A DNA stretch of 53,298 nt, taken from contig NZ_LMUD01000039.1 of NCBI RefSeq assembly GCF_009766095.1, forward strand, positions 30,143 to 83,440. The letters run 5' to 3'. The DNA is from Granulicella sp. S190 (GTDB taxonomy: Bacteria; Acidobacteriota; Terriglobia; Terriglobales; Acidobacteriaceae). Below are positions 38,366 through 50,261 of the stretch, piece after piece. Every line of letters begins with the position of its first letter. Within the stretch, counting starts at the first letter, position 1. Under the pieces are notes generated by a model. That model ran no database searches, had not been told where the DNA came from, and saw nothing but the letters and a program-made list of their open reading frames with translations. The position numbers were made by a program, and so were the translations under genes.

Positions 38366-39319
38366 TTAGGTGAGATTTGCACTTACCTGCTGCAGGAAGA
38401 TCGTCACAACATCTTGGGGAACCTGGTCCTGAATGAAGTGGCCCACATTCGGCAGAATGACAAACGTGTACTGTCCAGTCACGAAGTTCGCCGTGTTCAC
38501 TGCGGCCTGCTTCAACAGGAACGCGTCCTGCGCGCCCCAGATGTAAGTGACCGGCCCGTTGACGGAAGCACCATTCGCAACCGTAAAGTTCTCCTGCTGG
38601 TACCACATCAATGCAGCCGCCAATGAGCCGGGGTCGGTCTGAGTAAACTGGGTCACAAACTGGTTCGCTAAAGGCACAACGCCATTGTAAGAACCGAAGA
38701 AGTTTGCATTGTTATTGGCAGTCATGAACTCCACTCCACTGGATCCCTGCAATATCGGAATGTAGCTGGAAGCGGTCTGCTGCGGATTCCCCGACTGCGT
38801 GTACGCAGGCACAAAGGCGTTCAGGTGCGGTGTCGCAAGAATGGTCGTCGACAGCAGCAGCGCCTGGTTCGCCGCAGCGAAGGCCCAGCCCACCGAACCG
38901 CCCTGGTCATGCGCTATCAGGTGAAACTTCACACCGGTTCCCTTAAGCGACGCTCCGAAACCCACGATGTCGGACACAAGATTGGCCTGGGCGTAAGAGG
39001 AGGCAGACGTAGGACGCGCCTTGGGCGAGTAGCCCCGCTGGTCCACAGCAACTGCATAATAGCCCTGTGCGCCAAGCGCCTGGATTACGGGAATCCAGGT
39101 CTCTTTAAACTCGGGAAATCCATGCAGGCACAGGACCAGCTCTCCTGTCGTCGGACCGCAGGAGATGGCTTCGAAGATGAAACCGTTCGCGGTCACCTCA
39201 AAGTTCTGTATCGTGGACGGCGTGCTCTGAGCGCTCGCTCTCCCTGTGGCCACGGAGCCAAAGCTCAGTGCGCCAGCTACTAAACTGCTCTGTTTCAACA
39301 AATCTCGACGATTTAACAT
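38366..39319 (-). CDS. Tat-exported alpha/beta hydrolase, epoxide-hydrolase-like
   Basis: The product of 317 residues begins with a twin-Arg signal (MLNRRDLLKQSSLVAGALSF) and AGGAGA before the ATG. The core has the oxyanion block HGFPEFKETW and a nucleophile elbow AHDQGG, so the nucleophile is Asp138, as in epoxide hydrolases and haloalkane dehalogenases rather than Ser esterases. The acid is probably in WGAQDAF and the catalytic His in VGHFIQDQ. The substrate is unknown. It has its own terminator. Confidence 0.83.
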   Translation of the reverse strand: MLNRRDLLKQSSLVAGALSFGSVATGRASAQSTPSTIQNFEVTANGFIFEAISCGPTTGELVLCLHGFPEFKETWIPVIQALGAQGYYAVAVDQRGYSPKARPTSASSYAQANLVSDIVGFGASLKGTGVKFHLIAHDQGGSVGWAFAAANQALLLSTTILATPHLNAFVPAYTQSGNPQQTASSYIPILQGSSGVEFMTANNNANFFGSYNGVVPLANQFVTQFTQTDPGSLAAALMWYQQENFTVANGASVNGPVTYIWGAQDAFLLKQAAVNTANFVTGQYTFVILPNVGHFIQDQVPQDVVTIFLQQVSANLT

Positions 39320-39688
39320 AGTTATCTCCTAGCAGATGAAAACTGCAAGCCCTCTAATAAGGTGCAGACTTGCTTGGGCTGATGTTTTACAAATGTCAGC
39401 GTTGGTTATGAGTGCGGCCATAGTCAACAATCCAAGGCCATAGAAAAGAGTAAAGGTCACATGCTCGAGCAATCAGGCGTCTACAATTGCCCGCATCAGC
39501 GGCGAAACTACGCTTTACTCGATTAACCCTTTAGAGCGCACTTTCATCCCAGCCGTTACATGAAAAATTTCCACAGCCGTTCACAAGTCTCGTTTAAATC
39601 GCAACTCTTACCTTCCAGGCCTTCATTCATCGCAAATTTTCAAATCACCCTGTCAACAGGCGGCGCAGCTTGCTATCCTTGATAGGCC
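39320..39688. other. Intergenic region between divergent hydrolase and dhs-like genes
   Basis: About 370 bases. It holds the hydrolase ribosome site near its left end and CCTGTCAACAGG (39650-39661). No convincing gene or promoter box was found. Confidence 0.4.
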
Positions 39689-40756
39689 ATGCCTACGAAA
39701 AAAGAACTTCTCGCCCGCCCCATTCAGCACCTCGATATCAAGCAGCACAACGTCGTCCCCCTCGTCGACGCGATGTCCCACATGGCCTACTCCGCGCGTG
39801 ACACTGCCCGCGCCGCCAACATCTACGACATGATGCTCCGCGACACCGACTGCGGCGTCATCCTCTGCCTCGCCGGATCCCTCATCTCCGCCGGACTCCA
39901 GAAGATCTTCGTCGACCTCATCCGCAACAACATGGTCGACGCCATCGTCTCCACCGGTGCCAACATCGTCGACCAGGACTTCTTCGAGGCCCTCGGCTTC
40001 AACCACTACGTCGCTGGCGACGAGTACAAATATGGCGCAGGCGACGCCGAGCTCCGCGAGCTCATGATCGACCGCATCTACGACACCTTCATCGATGAAG
40101 AAGAGCTCCGCATCTGCGATGAGACCACCCACCAGATCACGAACTCTCTCGAGCCCCGCCCCCACAGCTCCCGCGAGTTCATCCGCGAGATGGGCGCCTA
40201 CCTCAGCAAGAACGGCAAGACTCCCCAGGCCGGTGGCCGCGACTCCATCGTCCTCGCCGCCTACGAGAAGAACGTTCCCATCTTCTGCCCCGCCTTCTCT
40301 GACTGCTCCGCGGGCTTCGGTCTGGTCGCTCACCAGCACGCCCGCCAGGGCAAGCCCATGGTCTCCATCGACTCCGCCAAGGACTTCTACGAGATCACCC
40401 AGCTCAAGATCGCCAATCCCACTACCGGTCTGCTCATGATCGGCGGCGGCGTTCCCAAGAACTTCGCCCAGGACATCGTAGTAGCCGCCGATATCCTTGG
40501 TGTAGAAGCCTCTATGCACAAGTACGCCATCCAGATCACTGTGGCCGATGCCCGCGACGGTGCCCTCTCAGGCTCCACCCTCAAGGAAGCCTCCAGTTGG
40601 GGCAAGGTCGACCTTACCTACGAGCAGATGGTCTTCTCCGAAGCCACCCTCGCTCTCCCTCTGATTACCGGCTACGCCTTCCACAAAAACGCTCATGTCT
40701 CCCGGAAAGGGAAAAAGTGGGCCACCATCCTCGACCAGGTACCCGTCTCGGCCTAA
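39689..40756 (+). CDS. Deoxyhypusine-synthase-family protein (bacterial homologue)
   Basis: The product of 355 residues matches the deoxyhypusine synthase fold: an N-terminal NAD-binding region (GVILCLAGSLISAGL, DAIVSTGANIVDQDFFEAL), GRDSIVLAAYEKNVPIFCP and, near the end, SSWGKVDLTYEQM. Lys306 in SWGK sits where the eukaryotic enzyme carries the Lys that takes up the aminobutyl group of spermidine. Bacteria have no eIF5A, so the product is probably a polyamine such as homospermidine (inference). A strong terminator follows. Confidence 0.85.
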   Translation: MPTKKELLARPIQHLDIKQHNVVPLVDAMSHMAYSARDTARAANIYDMMLRDTDCGVILCLAGSLISAGLQKIFVDLIRNNMVDAIVSTGANIVDQDFFEALGFNHYVAGDEYKYGAGDAELRELMIDRIYDTFIDEEELRICDETTHQITNSLEPRPHSSREFIREMGAYLSKNGKTPQAGGRDSIVLAAYEKNVPIFCPAFSDCSAGFGLVAHQHARQGKPMVSIDSAKDFYEITQLKIANPTTGLLMIGGGVPKNFAQDIVVAADILGVEASMHKYAIQITVADARDGALSGSTLKEASSWGKVDLTYEQMVFSEATLALPLITGYAFHKNAHVSRKGKKWATILDQVPVSA

Positions 40757-40776
40757 ACCCGTTAAAAACCCAACGG

Positions 40777-40809
40777 AAGCCGCCTTTTTCCCAGCAAAAG
40801 GCGGCTTTT
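40777..40809 (+). terminator. Rho-independent terminator after the dhs-like gene
   Basis: AAGCCGCCTTTT (40777-40788) pairs with AAAAGGCGGCTT (40796-40807), a 12-bp stem with a seven-base loop, running into a TTTT. It lies about 20 bases after the stop. Confidence 0.92.
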
Positions 40810-41076
40810 CTATGCTCTTTTTTCGTCTAAGTGCTTTCCCTCCAATGTTGTCATCTCCGATAACCCACTGAGGTGTTATTGCCGCTACAACTAGTTTTCT
40901 GTCATTCTCACCCTGAAAACAGAATCTACGCAGAACGATATCGGGTTCCGCACAATCTTTGGCCGAATCCTCATCCAAGCTGTGCTTTAACACGTACGTG
41001 CTATAACGCTTCCAACGGTCACCAAATAAAGTTACGAATATATAGCACAAGAAGTTACCATGGGTTACCGGAAAAC
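40810..41076. other. Upstream region of the hybrid kinase
   Basis: About 265 bases. It contains a palindromic CACGTACGTG (40991-41000) and A/T-rich sequence just before the start (AATATATAGC). No gene was seen. Confidence 0.4.
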
Positions 41077-42780
41077 ATGCACATCCTTTCACTACTTGGT
41101 TTCCTTTCGCTGCTCGCCACCTCCGCCGTTCTGCTGATCGCGTTCCTCCGTGCTCAACGCACCACCCGCGAACTGACAGAACAGTTGAACCAGGCCCGCG
41201 AACAGCAGCACCAGCACACTCTCCAGCTCACCCATCGCTCAGAACTCGACACGCTCAAGGATGAGTTCATCTCCACCGTCTCGCACGAGCTGCGCACTCC
41301 TCTCACCAGCATCCGCGGCGCGCTCGGCCTTCTCTCCTCCGGCATCATCGGCGACGTCGACGCCAAAGCCCTCAATCTCCTTCGCATCGCCGTCACCAAC
41401 ACCGACCGCCTCATCCGCCTCATCAACGACATCCTCGACCTCGAGCGCATGGAGTCAGGCCGCGCTCCTCTCCAGATTCGCCGCTGCTCCCTGCGCGATC
41501 TCGCCCAGCAGGCCATCGACACCATGACCCCGATGGCCGACGCCAACACCGTCCACCTCGCGCTCGAGCCTTCCACCGTCGCGCAGGCAGCCTATCCGGA
41601 GGCCCTCTTCTTCGACGGCGACTCCGATCGCATCCTCCAAGTCCTCACCAATCTCCTCTCCAACGCCATCAAGTTCTCGCCTCCCGCCTCCACAGTCCGC
41701 ATCCACACCGAGGCAGCTTCTGACTCCATCCTCCTAAAAGTCGCCGACGAAGGCCGCGGCATCCCGTCCGACAAGCTCGACAGCATCTTCGACCGCTTCC
41801 AGCAGATTGAACCCTCCGACGCCCGCCAGAAGGGCGGCACCGGCCTTGGCCTCGCCATCTGCCGCAGCATCGTGCAGCAGCACAGCGGCTCCATCTGGGC
41901 GCAGCGAAACCTTGGCCCCGGCACCACGCTCTACATGATGCTGCCCCGCACCTCGCGCGCCACCGACGTCACCGCTCCTGCCGAGCCTGCCCCACGCGGC
42001 GAAGGCTGCATCCTCGTCTGCGACGATGACCCCGGCATTCGCACCGTGGTAGCCGAACACCTCCACCGGCAGGGCTACACCGTCGTCGAAGCCAGCTCCG
42101 GCGAACAGGCTCTCGTCCTCGCCGCAGAGCATCACGTCGAAGCCATCCTCCTCGATCTCTACATGCCCGGACTCAGCGGATGGGAGACCCTCCAGCGACT
42201 CCGCAACAATCCCGTCACCGCCAACATCCCGGTCGTCGTCCTCAGCGTTCTCTCCTCCACCCTGCGCCCTCAGCTCACCGGCGACGCCCAGGGCTGGGTC
42301 CAGAAACCCTTCAACGAAAATCTCCTCTTCGCCGAACTAGGCCGTGTCCTCCATCAAGGCGAGGGCCCCGCCTACGTCCTCCTCGTCGAAGACGATGAAG
42401 ACCTCGCCAGCGTCCTCACCGCCAGCTTTCAAGACGCCGCCGTCCACATCGATCACGCCGCCACTCGCCAGCAGGCCATCCGCCAGTGCATCACCCGGCC
42501 GCCCGATCTCCTCATCCTCGATCTCACCCTCCCCGACGGCGACGGCTTCTCTCTCGTCGAGTGGCTTCGCCAGCAGCCCACCCTCCGCACCATGCCGCTG
42601 GTTGTCTACTCCGGCCGCGAGATCTCAGAGGGAGAGATGGCCAAGCTTCGTCTCGGCCCCACCGAGTTCCTCACCAAGGCCAAGGTCCAGCCGCAGGAGG
42701 TCGAAGAGCTCGTTCTCTCCATGGTCCAGCGTCTCCGTGGTAAGTTCGCCGACCTCGCCGCCACAGGTCAGGGCGCCTAG
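41077..42780 (+). CDS. Hybrid sensor histidine kinase with two C-terminal receiver domains
   Basis: The product of 567 residues starts at the ATG at 41077. Order: one N-terminal membrane helix (about 5-25) with no periplasmic sensor, a coiled linker, HisKA (STVSHELRTPLTS, phospho-His70), HATPase (NLLSNAIKFSPP, ADEGRGIPSDK, GGTGLGLAI), then receiver 1 (ILVCDDDPG, LLDLYMPGLSGW, VQKPF) and receiver 2 (VLLVEDDEDL, LILDLTLPDGDG). The second receiver has LTKA where the conserved Lys is expected. It heads a likely phosphorelay with the receiver and Hpt genes downstream. The signal is unknown. Confidence 0.93.
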   Translation: MHILSLLGFLSLLATSAVLLIAFLRAQRTTRELTEQLNQAREQQHQHTLQLTHRSELDTLKDEFISTVSHELRTPLTSIRGALGLLSSGIIGDVDAKALNLLRIAVTNTDRLIRLINDILDLERMESGRAPLQIRRCSLRDLAQQAIDTMTPMADANTVHLALEPSTVAQAAYPEALFFDGDSDRILQVLTNLLSNAIKFSPPASTVRIHTEAASDSILLKVADEGRGIPSDKLDSIFDRFQQIEPSDARQKGGTGLGLAICRSIVQQHSGSIWAQRNLGPGTTLYMMLPRTSRATDVTAPAEPAPRGEGCILVCDDDPGIRTVVAEHLHRQGYTVVEASSGEQALVLAAEHHVEAILLDLYMPGLSGWETLQRLRNNPVTANIPVVVLSVLSSTLRPQLTGDAQGWVQKPFNENLLFAELGRVLHQGEGPAYVLLVEDDEDLASVLTASFQDAAVHIDHAATRQQAIRQCITRPPDLLILDLTLPDGDGFSLVEWLRQQPTLRTMPLVVYSGREISEGEMAKLRLGPTEFLTKAKVQPQEVEELVLSMVQRLRGKFADLAATGQGA

Positions 42781-42880
42781 CAAAACTCTGCCGCACTTCT
42801 CTCTCCTCCCTAGACGCCTGACCGCGAAGCTACCAGCCGACTCCACAAACTCTTTTCACATGAGAGAATGAAACTCGCCT

Positions 42881-43255
42881 ATGCGACGCATTCTCATCAT
42901 TGACGACGAAGACGATATCCGCGAAGTAGCTGCGTTGTCCCTGGAAGCCACCGCCGGCTGGGAGATACTCACCGCCAGCTCCGGTGCCGAAGGCATCGAC
43001 ATCGCCACCATCGAGCAGCCCGACGCCATTCTCATGGACGTCATGATGCCCGGAGTCGACGGCCCCACGACCTTCGGAAGAATGCAGCAGACCCCCGCCA
43101 TCGCCCAGATCCCCGTCCTCCTGCTCACCGCAAAAGTTCAGGGAGTCGATCAGCGCCGCTTCGCCGGACTGGGCCTGGCCGGAATCCTCTTCAAACCCTT
43201 CGATCCCCTCACCCTCGCCGAACAGATCTCCACCACCCTCGGCTGGAAAGATTAG
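42881..43255 (+). CDS. Single-domain response regulator
   Basis: The product of 124 residues is a receiver domain only: ILIIDDEDD, phospho-Asp53 in AILMDVMMPGVDG, and LFKPFDPL with the conserved Lys. It is 100 bases after the hybrid kinase and before the Hpt gene, so it probably passes phosphate within this relay. No output domain is present. Confidence 0.92.
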   Translation: MRRILIIDDEDDIREVAALSLEATAGWEILTASSGAEGIDIATIEQPDAILMDVMMPGVDGPTTFGRMQQTPAIAQIPVLLLTAKVQGVDQRRFAGLGLAGILFKPFDPLTLAEQISTTLGWKD

Positions 43256-43307
43256 AACAAAGTGGCGGTTGGCGCAAAATCTGCTCGTACCCTTTATCTG
43301 TATTCTT

Positions 43308-43345
43308 TGTTTGTCATTCCCGAAGGGAATCTGCGGTTGCCTTCC
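43308..43345. repeat. Degenerate intergenic repeat (CATTCCCGAAGGGAATCTGCG)
   Basis: The stretch around 43313-43340 (TGTCATTCCCGAAGGG followed by AATCTGCGG) has the look of an acidobacterial 'GTCATTCCCGAAGGGAATCTG' repeat. It contains a short dyad, ATTCCC-GAA-GGGAAT. Confidence 0.5.
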
Positions 43346-43448
43346 TCCCCACCAGCCGCACAATCCGCAGTAAACTAACTCTCATGCTCTGCGCATCAAA
43401 TGCGTTCGACCCGCTCCCCAACGACACATTCCATCCCTCTCCGCTCCA

Positions 43449-43766
43449 ATGAAAAAAGCCGACCAGATCGACACTCTCCTCGCAACCCTCTGGAAGAAGA
43501 ACCTTCCCACCCTGCGCGAGCGTCTCGATCTCCTCGACCGCACCGCCTCCATCGCCGCCTCCGGGTCCCTCGACGAAGCCCCTCGCCTCGAGGCATACGG
43601 CATCGCTCACAAACTCACCGGCTCTCTCGGCATGTTCGGCTTTCAGCAAGGTACTGACATCGCCCGCCAGATCGAGCAGATCCTCAAGTCCCCTACTCCA
43701 GCCGAACTCACCACCCTCCTCACGCTCGCAAAAGACCTCCGCACCTCGCTCGCCGCAGGCCTGTAA
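43449..43766 (+). CDS. Stand-alone Hpt (histidine phosphotransfer) protein
   Basis: The product of 105 residues is one helical Hpt domain: DTLLATLWKKNLPTLRERLDLLD, then EAYGIAHKLTGSLGMFGF with phospho-His54. Such proteins shuttle phosphate between receiver domains. The ribosome site is weak. It is 194 bases after the response regulator. Confidence 0.9.
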   Translation: MKKADQIDTLLATLWKKNLPTLRERLDLLDRTASIAASGSLDEAPRLEAYGIAHKLTGSLGMFGFQQGTDIARQIEQILKSPTPAELTTLLTLAKDLRTSLAAGL

Positions 43767-43814
43767 CTCTCAGCGGAAATCTCAGCTATAACTCGGATCG
43801 AAAACGCATCCAGA

Positions 43815-43886
43815 AGTCGTCATCGCGCGACGCAGTGGAGAGACCCCCGTATTCCAGCTCTTGTTGTTGTTGCTTGTGCTCTTCGC
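43815..43886. repeat. Intergenic repeat element (copy 1 of 2 with an identical 21-base core)
   Basis: The core at 43832-43852 (GCAGTGGAGAGACC then CCCGTAT) is identical to that at 51058-51078. A small GTCG/CGAC dyad precedes it and a pyrimidine/G-rich tail ends in TGCTCTTCG at 43877-43885. It lies between the Hpt gene and the convergent surface-protein gene. Confidence 0.7.
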
Positions 43887-43901
43887 TCCCACCGCACGCC
43901 G

Positions 43902-46900
43902 TCAGTTACAAGCCAGCGCCACCCACATCCCCGAGGCTGTCCCACTCGCGCCAGTCACCGTAAAGTCCACAAAGTTTCCCGCCGCCACCGTCACACTTCC
44001 GTTCTGCGTACAAGACCCGCCCGGCGCCACCGAGCAGACCAGCGAAGTATTTGCCATACTCCCCGCGCTACTGCCCTGTCGCAGAATCACATTCACCGTA
44101 TTCGTCTGGTGCGAAAACACGCTCAACTGCGTAGCCGTGCATCCCGCCGGAACCCACGTCAGCACCGCATCTGTCTCGGTCGAAGCGTCCGTCGCGCTAT
44201 TCACGGAGTGAAACAGCAGGTTGAACGAAACCGAATGAAAGATCGAGGCGAACGGTATCCCGCTGGTCTCCGCACCGCCGCTGCCCCCGCCCGTTCCATT
44301 CGCGCCAGCCGCACCCTGAGGAATCGTAAAGTTCAGGATCGCCGCACTACTCGTCCCAACGTTCGTCACACTGGCCTGCGTCCCAGCCGCACCCGTCGCC
44401 ACCGCTCCCACGCTCACCGTCGCCGGAGCGCCAGCCGGACCAGTAGCCCCTGCGCTCCCGTTCTGTGCCAGCACCGCCCAAACCGACGGCGAAGTATCCG
44501 GCTCCGAGCCAACCGACCCCACCGCCGCCAGGTACGTCGCTCCACCGAAGCTCACCACATCGTTCGCATGATAAGTAGCCGCAACGCCCCACGCCCCGCG
44601 ATACGTCACCCCCACAACCCCCGCCGGTCCAGCCGGGCCCGTAGCGCCCTGCGGACCCGCAACCCCGGCGACTCCCTGCGCGCCGGTCGCCCCGGTCACT
44701 CCCGCAGCCCCGGCCGAACCCTGCGCCGCCAACAGACTCCACACCGACGGGCTCACACTCGGAGCATTCCCCACATTACTCGCAGCCACCGAGATGTAGC
44801 TCGATCCGAGATAGCTCACCGCATCGTTCAACCCGTAGTTCGTTCCCGAAGAGTAGCTCCCCCGGTAGACCATTCCCACCGGCCCGGCAACTCCCGCAGG
44901 TCCCGCGATCCCCTGTGGACCGGCAGCCCCCACGGCTCCAGTCGAACCCGCAGGTCCCTGCGCCCCCGTTGCGCCCGTCGGCCCGGCAGACCCCTGCGCT
45001 CCGGGAAACCCGGTAGGCCCCTGTAACCCCGTAGCCCCGGTTGCTCCGACTGGTCCCTGCGCTCCGGACTGAGCCAGCACCCCCCAGAAACTCGGACTCA
45101 CATCCGGCTCTCTCCCGCTATTCGCCACCAGCGCGATATAACTCGACCCGCCAAAGCTCACCGCGCTCCCAACTCCATAGCTAGTCCCTACCAGCCATCC
45201 GCCAACAAAACTGACCGGAGGCCCCTGCGGACCAACCGTCCCAGCGGCCCCCGCGGGCCCGGCAACACCCGTCGGCCCTGCAGGCCCAGCCGCACCTGCG
45301 GGTCCCGTTGCCCCCTGAGCAGCCAGCAAAGCCCACTGCGCAGAACTCGACGAAGGCGTATTCCCCACATTTCCCGCAGTCAGCGAAACATACGTCGAAC
45401 CATTGAAGCTCACCGCATCATGCAGCGCATAGTTCGTCGACGAAACATAGTTCCCGGTATAGTTCGCAACCGGGGGACCCTGTGGTCCGATAGCCCCCGC
45501 CACACCCTGCGCACCGGCCGCACCCGCAACCCCTGCAGGCCCCTGCAATCCCTGCGGACCCGCCGGTCCAGCAGACCCTTGGGCACCCTGCGCCCCAGTC
45601 GCGAACAAGGACCACAGCGTCGGACTCACGCTCGGAGTATTCCCAATATTATTCGCCACCAGCGACACATACGCCGACCCGCCGAACAAGACCCCGTCCC
45701 CCAGTTCATAGTTCACCGCCGACGAGTAGCTCCCGCGAAACGTCATCCCTACCGGACCGGCAGGCCCCTGGGGACCCATCGGCCCGCTCAACCCCTGCGC
45801 CCCGGTAGCTCCCGTCAAGCCCTGCGCTCCCGCCTGCCCCGGAACTCCCTGCACACCCTGTGGACCCGTCGGCCCATTCGGCCCCACCGACCCCGGCAAA
45901 CCCTGCACACCCGCAACGCCCTGCGGACCCTGTGCGCCAGTAGCCCCGGCAGGCCCCTGCGCCGTCAGCACTCCCCACTGCCCCGGGCTCAAGCTTGGAG
46001 TACTCCCGCGATTCCCATTCAGCAGCGAAGCATAGCTCGACCCCTGCCACAGCACCACATCTCCCAGCGCGTAGTTCGTCGTCGAAGCGTAGCTCCCCTG
46101 GTAAACCAGCCCCGGCAGTCCGGCAGCGCCCGCAGCCCCGGTCGCTCCGGTCGGTCCCGCTGCACCCGTCGGTCCAGGCGGCCCAGTCAATCCCTGTAAA
46201 CCCTGCGCGCCGGTAGCTCCCGCAGGCCCTTGAATCCCCACCGCCGCCAAGGCCAGCACACCCCACTGCCCCGGACTCAACCCAGGCGTATTCCCATGGT
46301 TGGCCACGATCAGCGAAACATAGCTCGACCCCTGATACGTCACCACATCGTTCAACGCATAGTTTGTCCCTGAACCATACGTCCCTTGGTATGCCAACCC
46401 AACCGTCCCACCGGTGCCCGATCCGGTGCCGCCTTGGGCCAGCACCGCCCACTGCGCCGCAACTCCCGGCGTATTCCCCCGATTCCCGCCCGTCAGCGAA
46501 ACAAAACTCGACCCCAGATAAGTCACCACATCGTTCAGCGCATAGGTAGAGCCAGCCGCATACGCCCCCTGAAAACTCAGCCCCGGCGCACCAGCCGGTC
46601 CCGTGGCGCCCGCAGGTCCAGTCGCTCCTACAGCCCCAGCAGGTCCGGCCGGTCCCGTAGCCCCGGTAGCCCCTGCCGCCCCGGACGAAGCCAGCGCCAC
46701 ATCCAGCACCGCCGCATGCCCCGTCAGGTCATTCTCCTTGCTGTCGAACTGAACCACCGCCGTCCCGGCCGTCAGCGCCATCCCAAAGTTCGTCGCCGGA
46801 GCACTCACCCACCCCTGCACCAGCCCGGTCACATCCACCACCACATATGCTCCGGCCTGCCCCACTGAAACCACCTGCGTCGCACTCCCGAGCGACGGCA

Positions 46901-47246
46901 GCGTTCCATACGTCACGCTGTACTCGCCCCACGCAGCGCCTACTGGCTGCACGCTCACCTGCCCAGCCGTATCCATCCGGTTGCAATAAAGCCTCAGCGT
47001 CGCGCGTGAAACCTGCGCCGCCGTCGTTCCCGCCGGCAGCATCGATAGGTCGAACTGCAGTAGCGCCGTATACCCGCCGCCCACATTCAGATTTGAGATA
47101 GTCCCGCTGTTCGCCGTCGGCCGCGCGCTGTTCACATGTGCGTCTGCCACCAGCGTCGCCTCCACCCCAAACGCAGGCAAAGCAGCCGCCAGCAACCCCG
47201 CACCAAGCAGACAGATTCTCCGTACCAAACCCATCCAACCCCTCAT
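43902..47246 (-). CDS. Large secreted collagen-like protein with eight CBM5/12-like modules
   Basis: The product of 1114 residues has a signal peptide ([27 protein letters not shown]), a DNRLRE-type domain (about 30-185), and then alternating Gly-X-Y collagen-like stretches and eight modules of about 45 residues with the pattern (F/Y)xGxY...YxxxDxVxxxGSSYxSL...P..W..L, similar to chitin-binding CBM5/12. The Gly-X-Y parts are imperfect and rich in GATG, GPAG and GAQG. A C-terminal beta-rich domain of about 150 residues ([17 protein letters not shown] to the last ALACN) has two Cys pairs. It has no catalytic domain. It is probably a cell-surface or matrix protein binding carbohydrate. The start at 47246 is preferred to 47288 for the signal peptide. 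Confidence 0.85.
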   Translation of the reverse strand: MRGWMGLVRRICLLGAGLLAAALPAFGVEATLVADAHVNSARPTANSGTISNLNVGGGYTALLQFDLSMLPAGTTAAQVSRATLRLYCNRMDTAGQVSVQPVGAAWGEYSVTYGTLPSLGSATQVVSVGQAGAYVVVDVTGLVQGWVSAPATNFGMALTAGTAVVQFDSKENDLTGHAAVLDVALASSGAAGATGATGPAGPAGAVGATGPAGATGPAGAPGLSFQGAYAAGSTYALNDVVTYLGSSFVSLTGGNRGNTPGVAAQWAVLAQGGTGSGTGGTVGLAYQGTYGSGTNYALNDVVTYQGSSYVSLIVANHGNTPGLSPGQWGVLALAAVGIQGPAGATGAQGLQGLTGPPGPTGAAGPTGATGAAGAAGLPGLVYQGSYASTTNYALGDVVLWQGSSYASLLNGNRGSTPSLSPGQWGVLTAQGPAGATGAQGPQGVAGVQGLPGSVGPNGPTGPQGVQGVPGQAGAQGLTGATGAQGLSGPMGPQGPAGPVGMTFRGSYSSAVNYELGDGVLFGGSAYVSLVANNIGNTPSVSPTLWSLFATGAQGAQGSAGPAGPQGLQGPAGVAGAAGAQGVAGAIGPQGPPVANYTGNYVSSTNYALHDAVSFNGSTYVSLTAGNVGNTPSSSSAQWALLAAQGATGPAGAAGPAGPTGVAGPAGAAGTVGPQGPPVSFVGGWLVGTSYGVGSAVSFGGSSYIALVANSGREPDVSPSFWGVLAQSGAQGPVGATGATGLQGPTGFPGAQGSAGPTGATGAQGPAGSTGAVGAAGPQGIAGPAGVAGPVGMVYRGSYSSGTNYGLNDAVSYLGSSYISVAASNVGNAPSVSPSVWSLLAAQGSAGAAGVTGATGAQGVAGVAGPQGATGPAGPAGVVGVTYRGAWGVAATYHANDVVSFGGATYLAAVGSVGSEPDTSPSVWAVLAQNGSAGATGPAGAPATVSVGAVATGAAGTQASVTNVGTSSAAILNFTIPQGAAGANGTGGGSGGAETSGIPFASIFHSVSFNLLFHSVNSATDASTETDAVLTWVPAGCTATQLSVFSHQTNTVNVILRQGSSAGSMANTSLVCSVAPGGSCTQNGSVTVAAGNFVDFTVTGASGTASGMWVALACN

Positions 47247-47559
47247 GGACAGGCCACCGCAGCGCACCGCGCCAACCAGACCAGCCATCGTTCAACGATC
47301 GATACTCAACAGTGCACGTAGAAACCCATGAAGCGGCCCAGCACGTACCAACAAAAAACAAAACCCGGATCCTCTCCGTTTTAGGCGAACCCCGCACAAA
47401 ACACAAGCTCTCCCCCGTGCCACTTCCGTGTCATCGCCAAATCCGCAACCCGCGCGCCATACACACATTTCCCACACCCCACGCATCCCATATAGTGTCT
47501 GAGATCAAAGCACTCGACGGTCACAACCAACCAGCAGTCGAAGAGGGATATAAAACGGC
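47247..47559. other. Intergenic region between divergent collagen-like gene and pgm
   Basis: About 310 bases. CATATAGTG (47488-47496) is a possible -10 box of pgm, and AGAGGGA lies before its ATG. Nothing else was recognised. Confidence 0.4.
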
Positions 47560-49215
<1,656 letters not shown>

Positions 49216-49281
49216 CCTCAAACAAGCAGCGAGTGCCCGCAAAGTTCGCAACGGGGCACTCGCCAATCGCACACATTCAAA

Positions 49282-50178
49282 TCAATGCGCCGCAGCCACC
49301 CCAATCGAGTCCAGCGTCGCAATCACATCCGCAGGAATCTCAATCGTCGCGGCCGCAAGATTCTCCCGCAGATGCCCCACCGATGATGTTCCCGGAATCA
49401 GCAGCATATTCGGCGAACGATGCAGCAGCCACGCCAGCGCCACCTGCATCGGAGTCGCATTCAAAGACGCTGCCGCATCATCCAGCACAGAAGACTGCAG
49501 CGGCGTAAACCCTCCCAACGGGAAGAACGGAACATACGCGATCCCCTGCTTCGCCAGGCTGTCGATAAACTCGTCATCGCTTCGATTGGCCACGTTATAC
49601 AAATTCTGTACGCACACAATCTCCGCGATCCCCTGCGCCTCAGCCAGCTGCGTCGGTGTCACATTGCTCAGGCCAATATGGCGAATCAGCCCCTGCTGCT
49701 GCAGCTCCGCCAGCACCGTCACCTGCTTGCCGATCGAGCCCTCCTTTGGACCATGCCCATCTCCCATCGTCCTGTAGTTCACAACATCCAGCGCCTCCAG
49801 CCCGAGGTTACGTAGATTGTCATGCACCCCATCGATCAGATCCTGCCGTCCAATCGCCGGCTGCCACGATCCATCCGCCGGCCGCTTCGCCCCCAGTTTC
49901 GTCACAATCACCAAGCCATCCGCATAAGGATGCAGCGCCTGCCTAATAATCTGGTTCGTCACATGCGGCCCATAAAAATCGCTGGTGTCGATATGGTTCA
50001 CGCCAGCCTCTACCGCCTCCCGCAGAACCGCAATCGCCGCATCCACATCCCGCGGCGGCCCAAACACCTGCTTTCCCGCAAGCTGCATCGCGCCATACCC
50101 CATGCGATTTACTCGCATCCCGGTCTTCGGAAAAGTAAAACTGCCGCCCAACTTCGCGCTACCATCTGTCTGTGTCAT
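49282..50178 (-). CDS. Aldo/keto reductase
   Basis: The product of about 298 residues is a (beta/alpha)8 aldo/keto reductase: MGYGAMQLAGKQVFG, HIDTSDFYGPHVTN (Asp and catalytic Tyr), VIVTKLG (Lys), IGLSNVTPTQLAEAQ, VQNLYNVANRSDDE, AWLLHRSPNMLLIPGTSSVGHL. It reduces a carbonyl with NADPH. The substrate is unknown. The ATG at 50178 (GAGGAG upstream) is chosen over the adjacent GTG. It is divergent from a TetR gene. Confidence 0.88.
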   Translation of the reverse strand: MTQTDGSAKLGGSFTFPKTGMRVNRMGYGAMQLAGKQVFGPPRDVDAAIAVLREAVEAGVNHIDTSDFYGPHVTNQIIRQALHPYADGLVIVTKLGAKRPADGSWQPAIGRQDLIDGVHDNLRNLGLEALDVVNYRTMGDGHGPKEGSIGKQVTVLAELQQQGLIRHIGLSNVTPTQLAEAQGIAEIVCVQNLYNVANRSDDEFIDSLAKQGIAYVPFFPLGGFTPLQSSVLDDAAASLNATPMQVALAWLLHRSPNMLLIPGTSSVGHLRENLAAATIEIPADVIATLDSIGVAAAH

Positions 50179-50261
50179 CACCGTGTTCTCCTCTTTTCAA
50201 TTCCCTGCCATCACAGTTACCTGTAGTTAGATGAAGAAAGCTTCCGCTTAGGAGTTCGCAT

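Noticed and set aside
43902..47246. Repeated DNA that could be read as a CRISPR-like or minisatellite array
   Set aside because: The periodic units are in-frame protein modules and Gly-X-Y codons, with no constant repeat and unique spacer of equal size.
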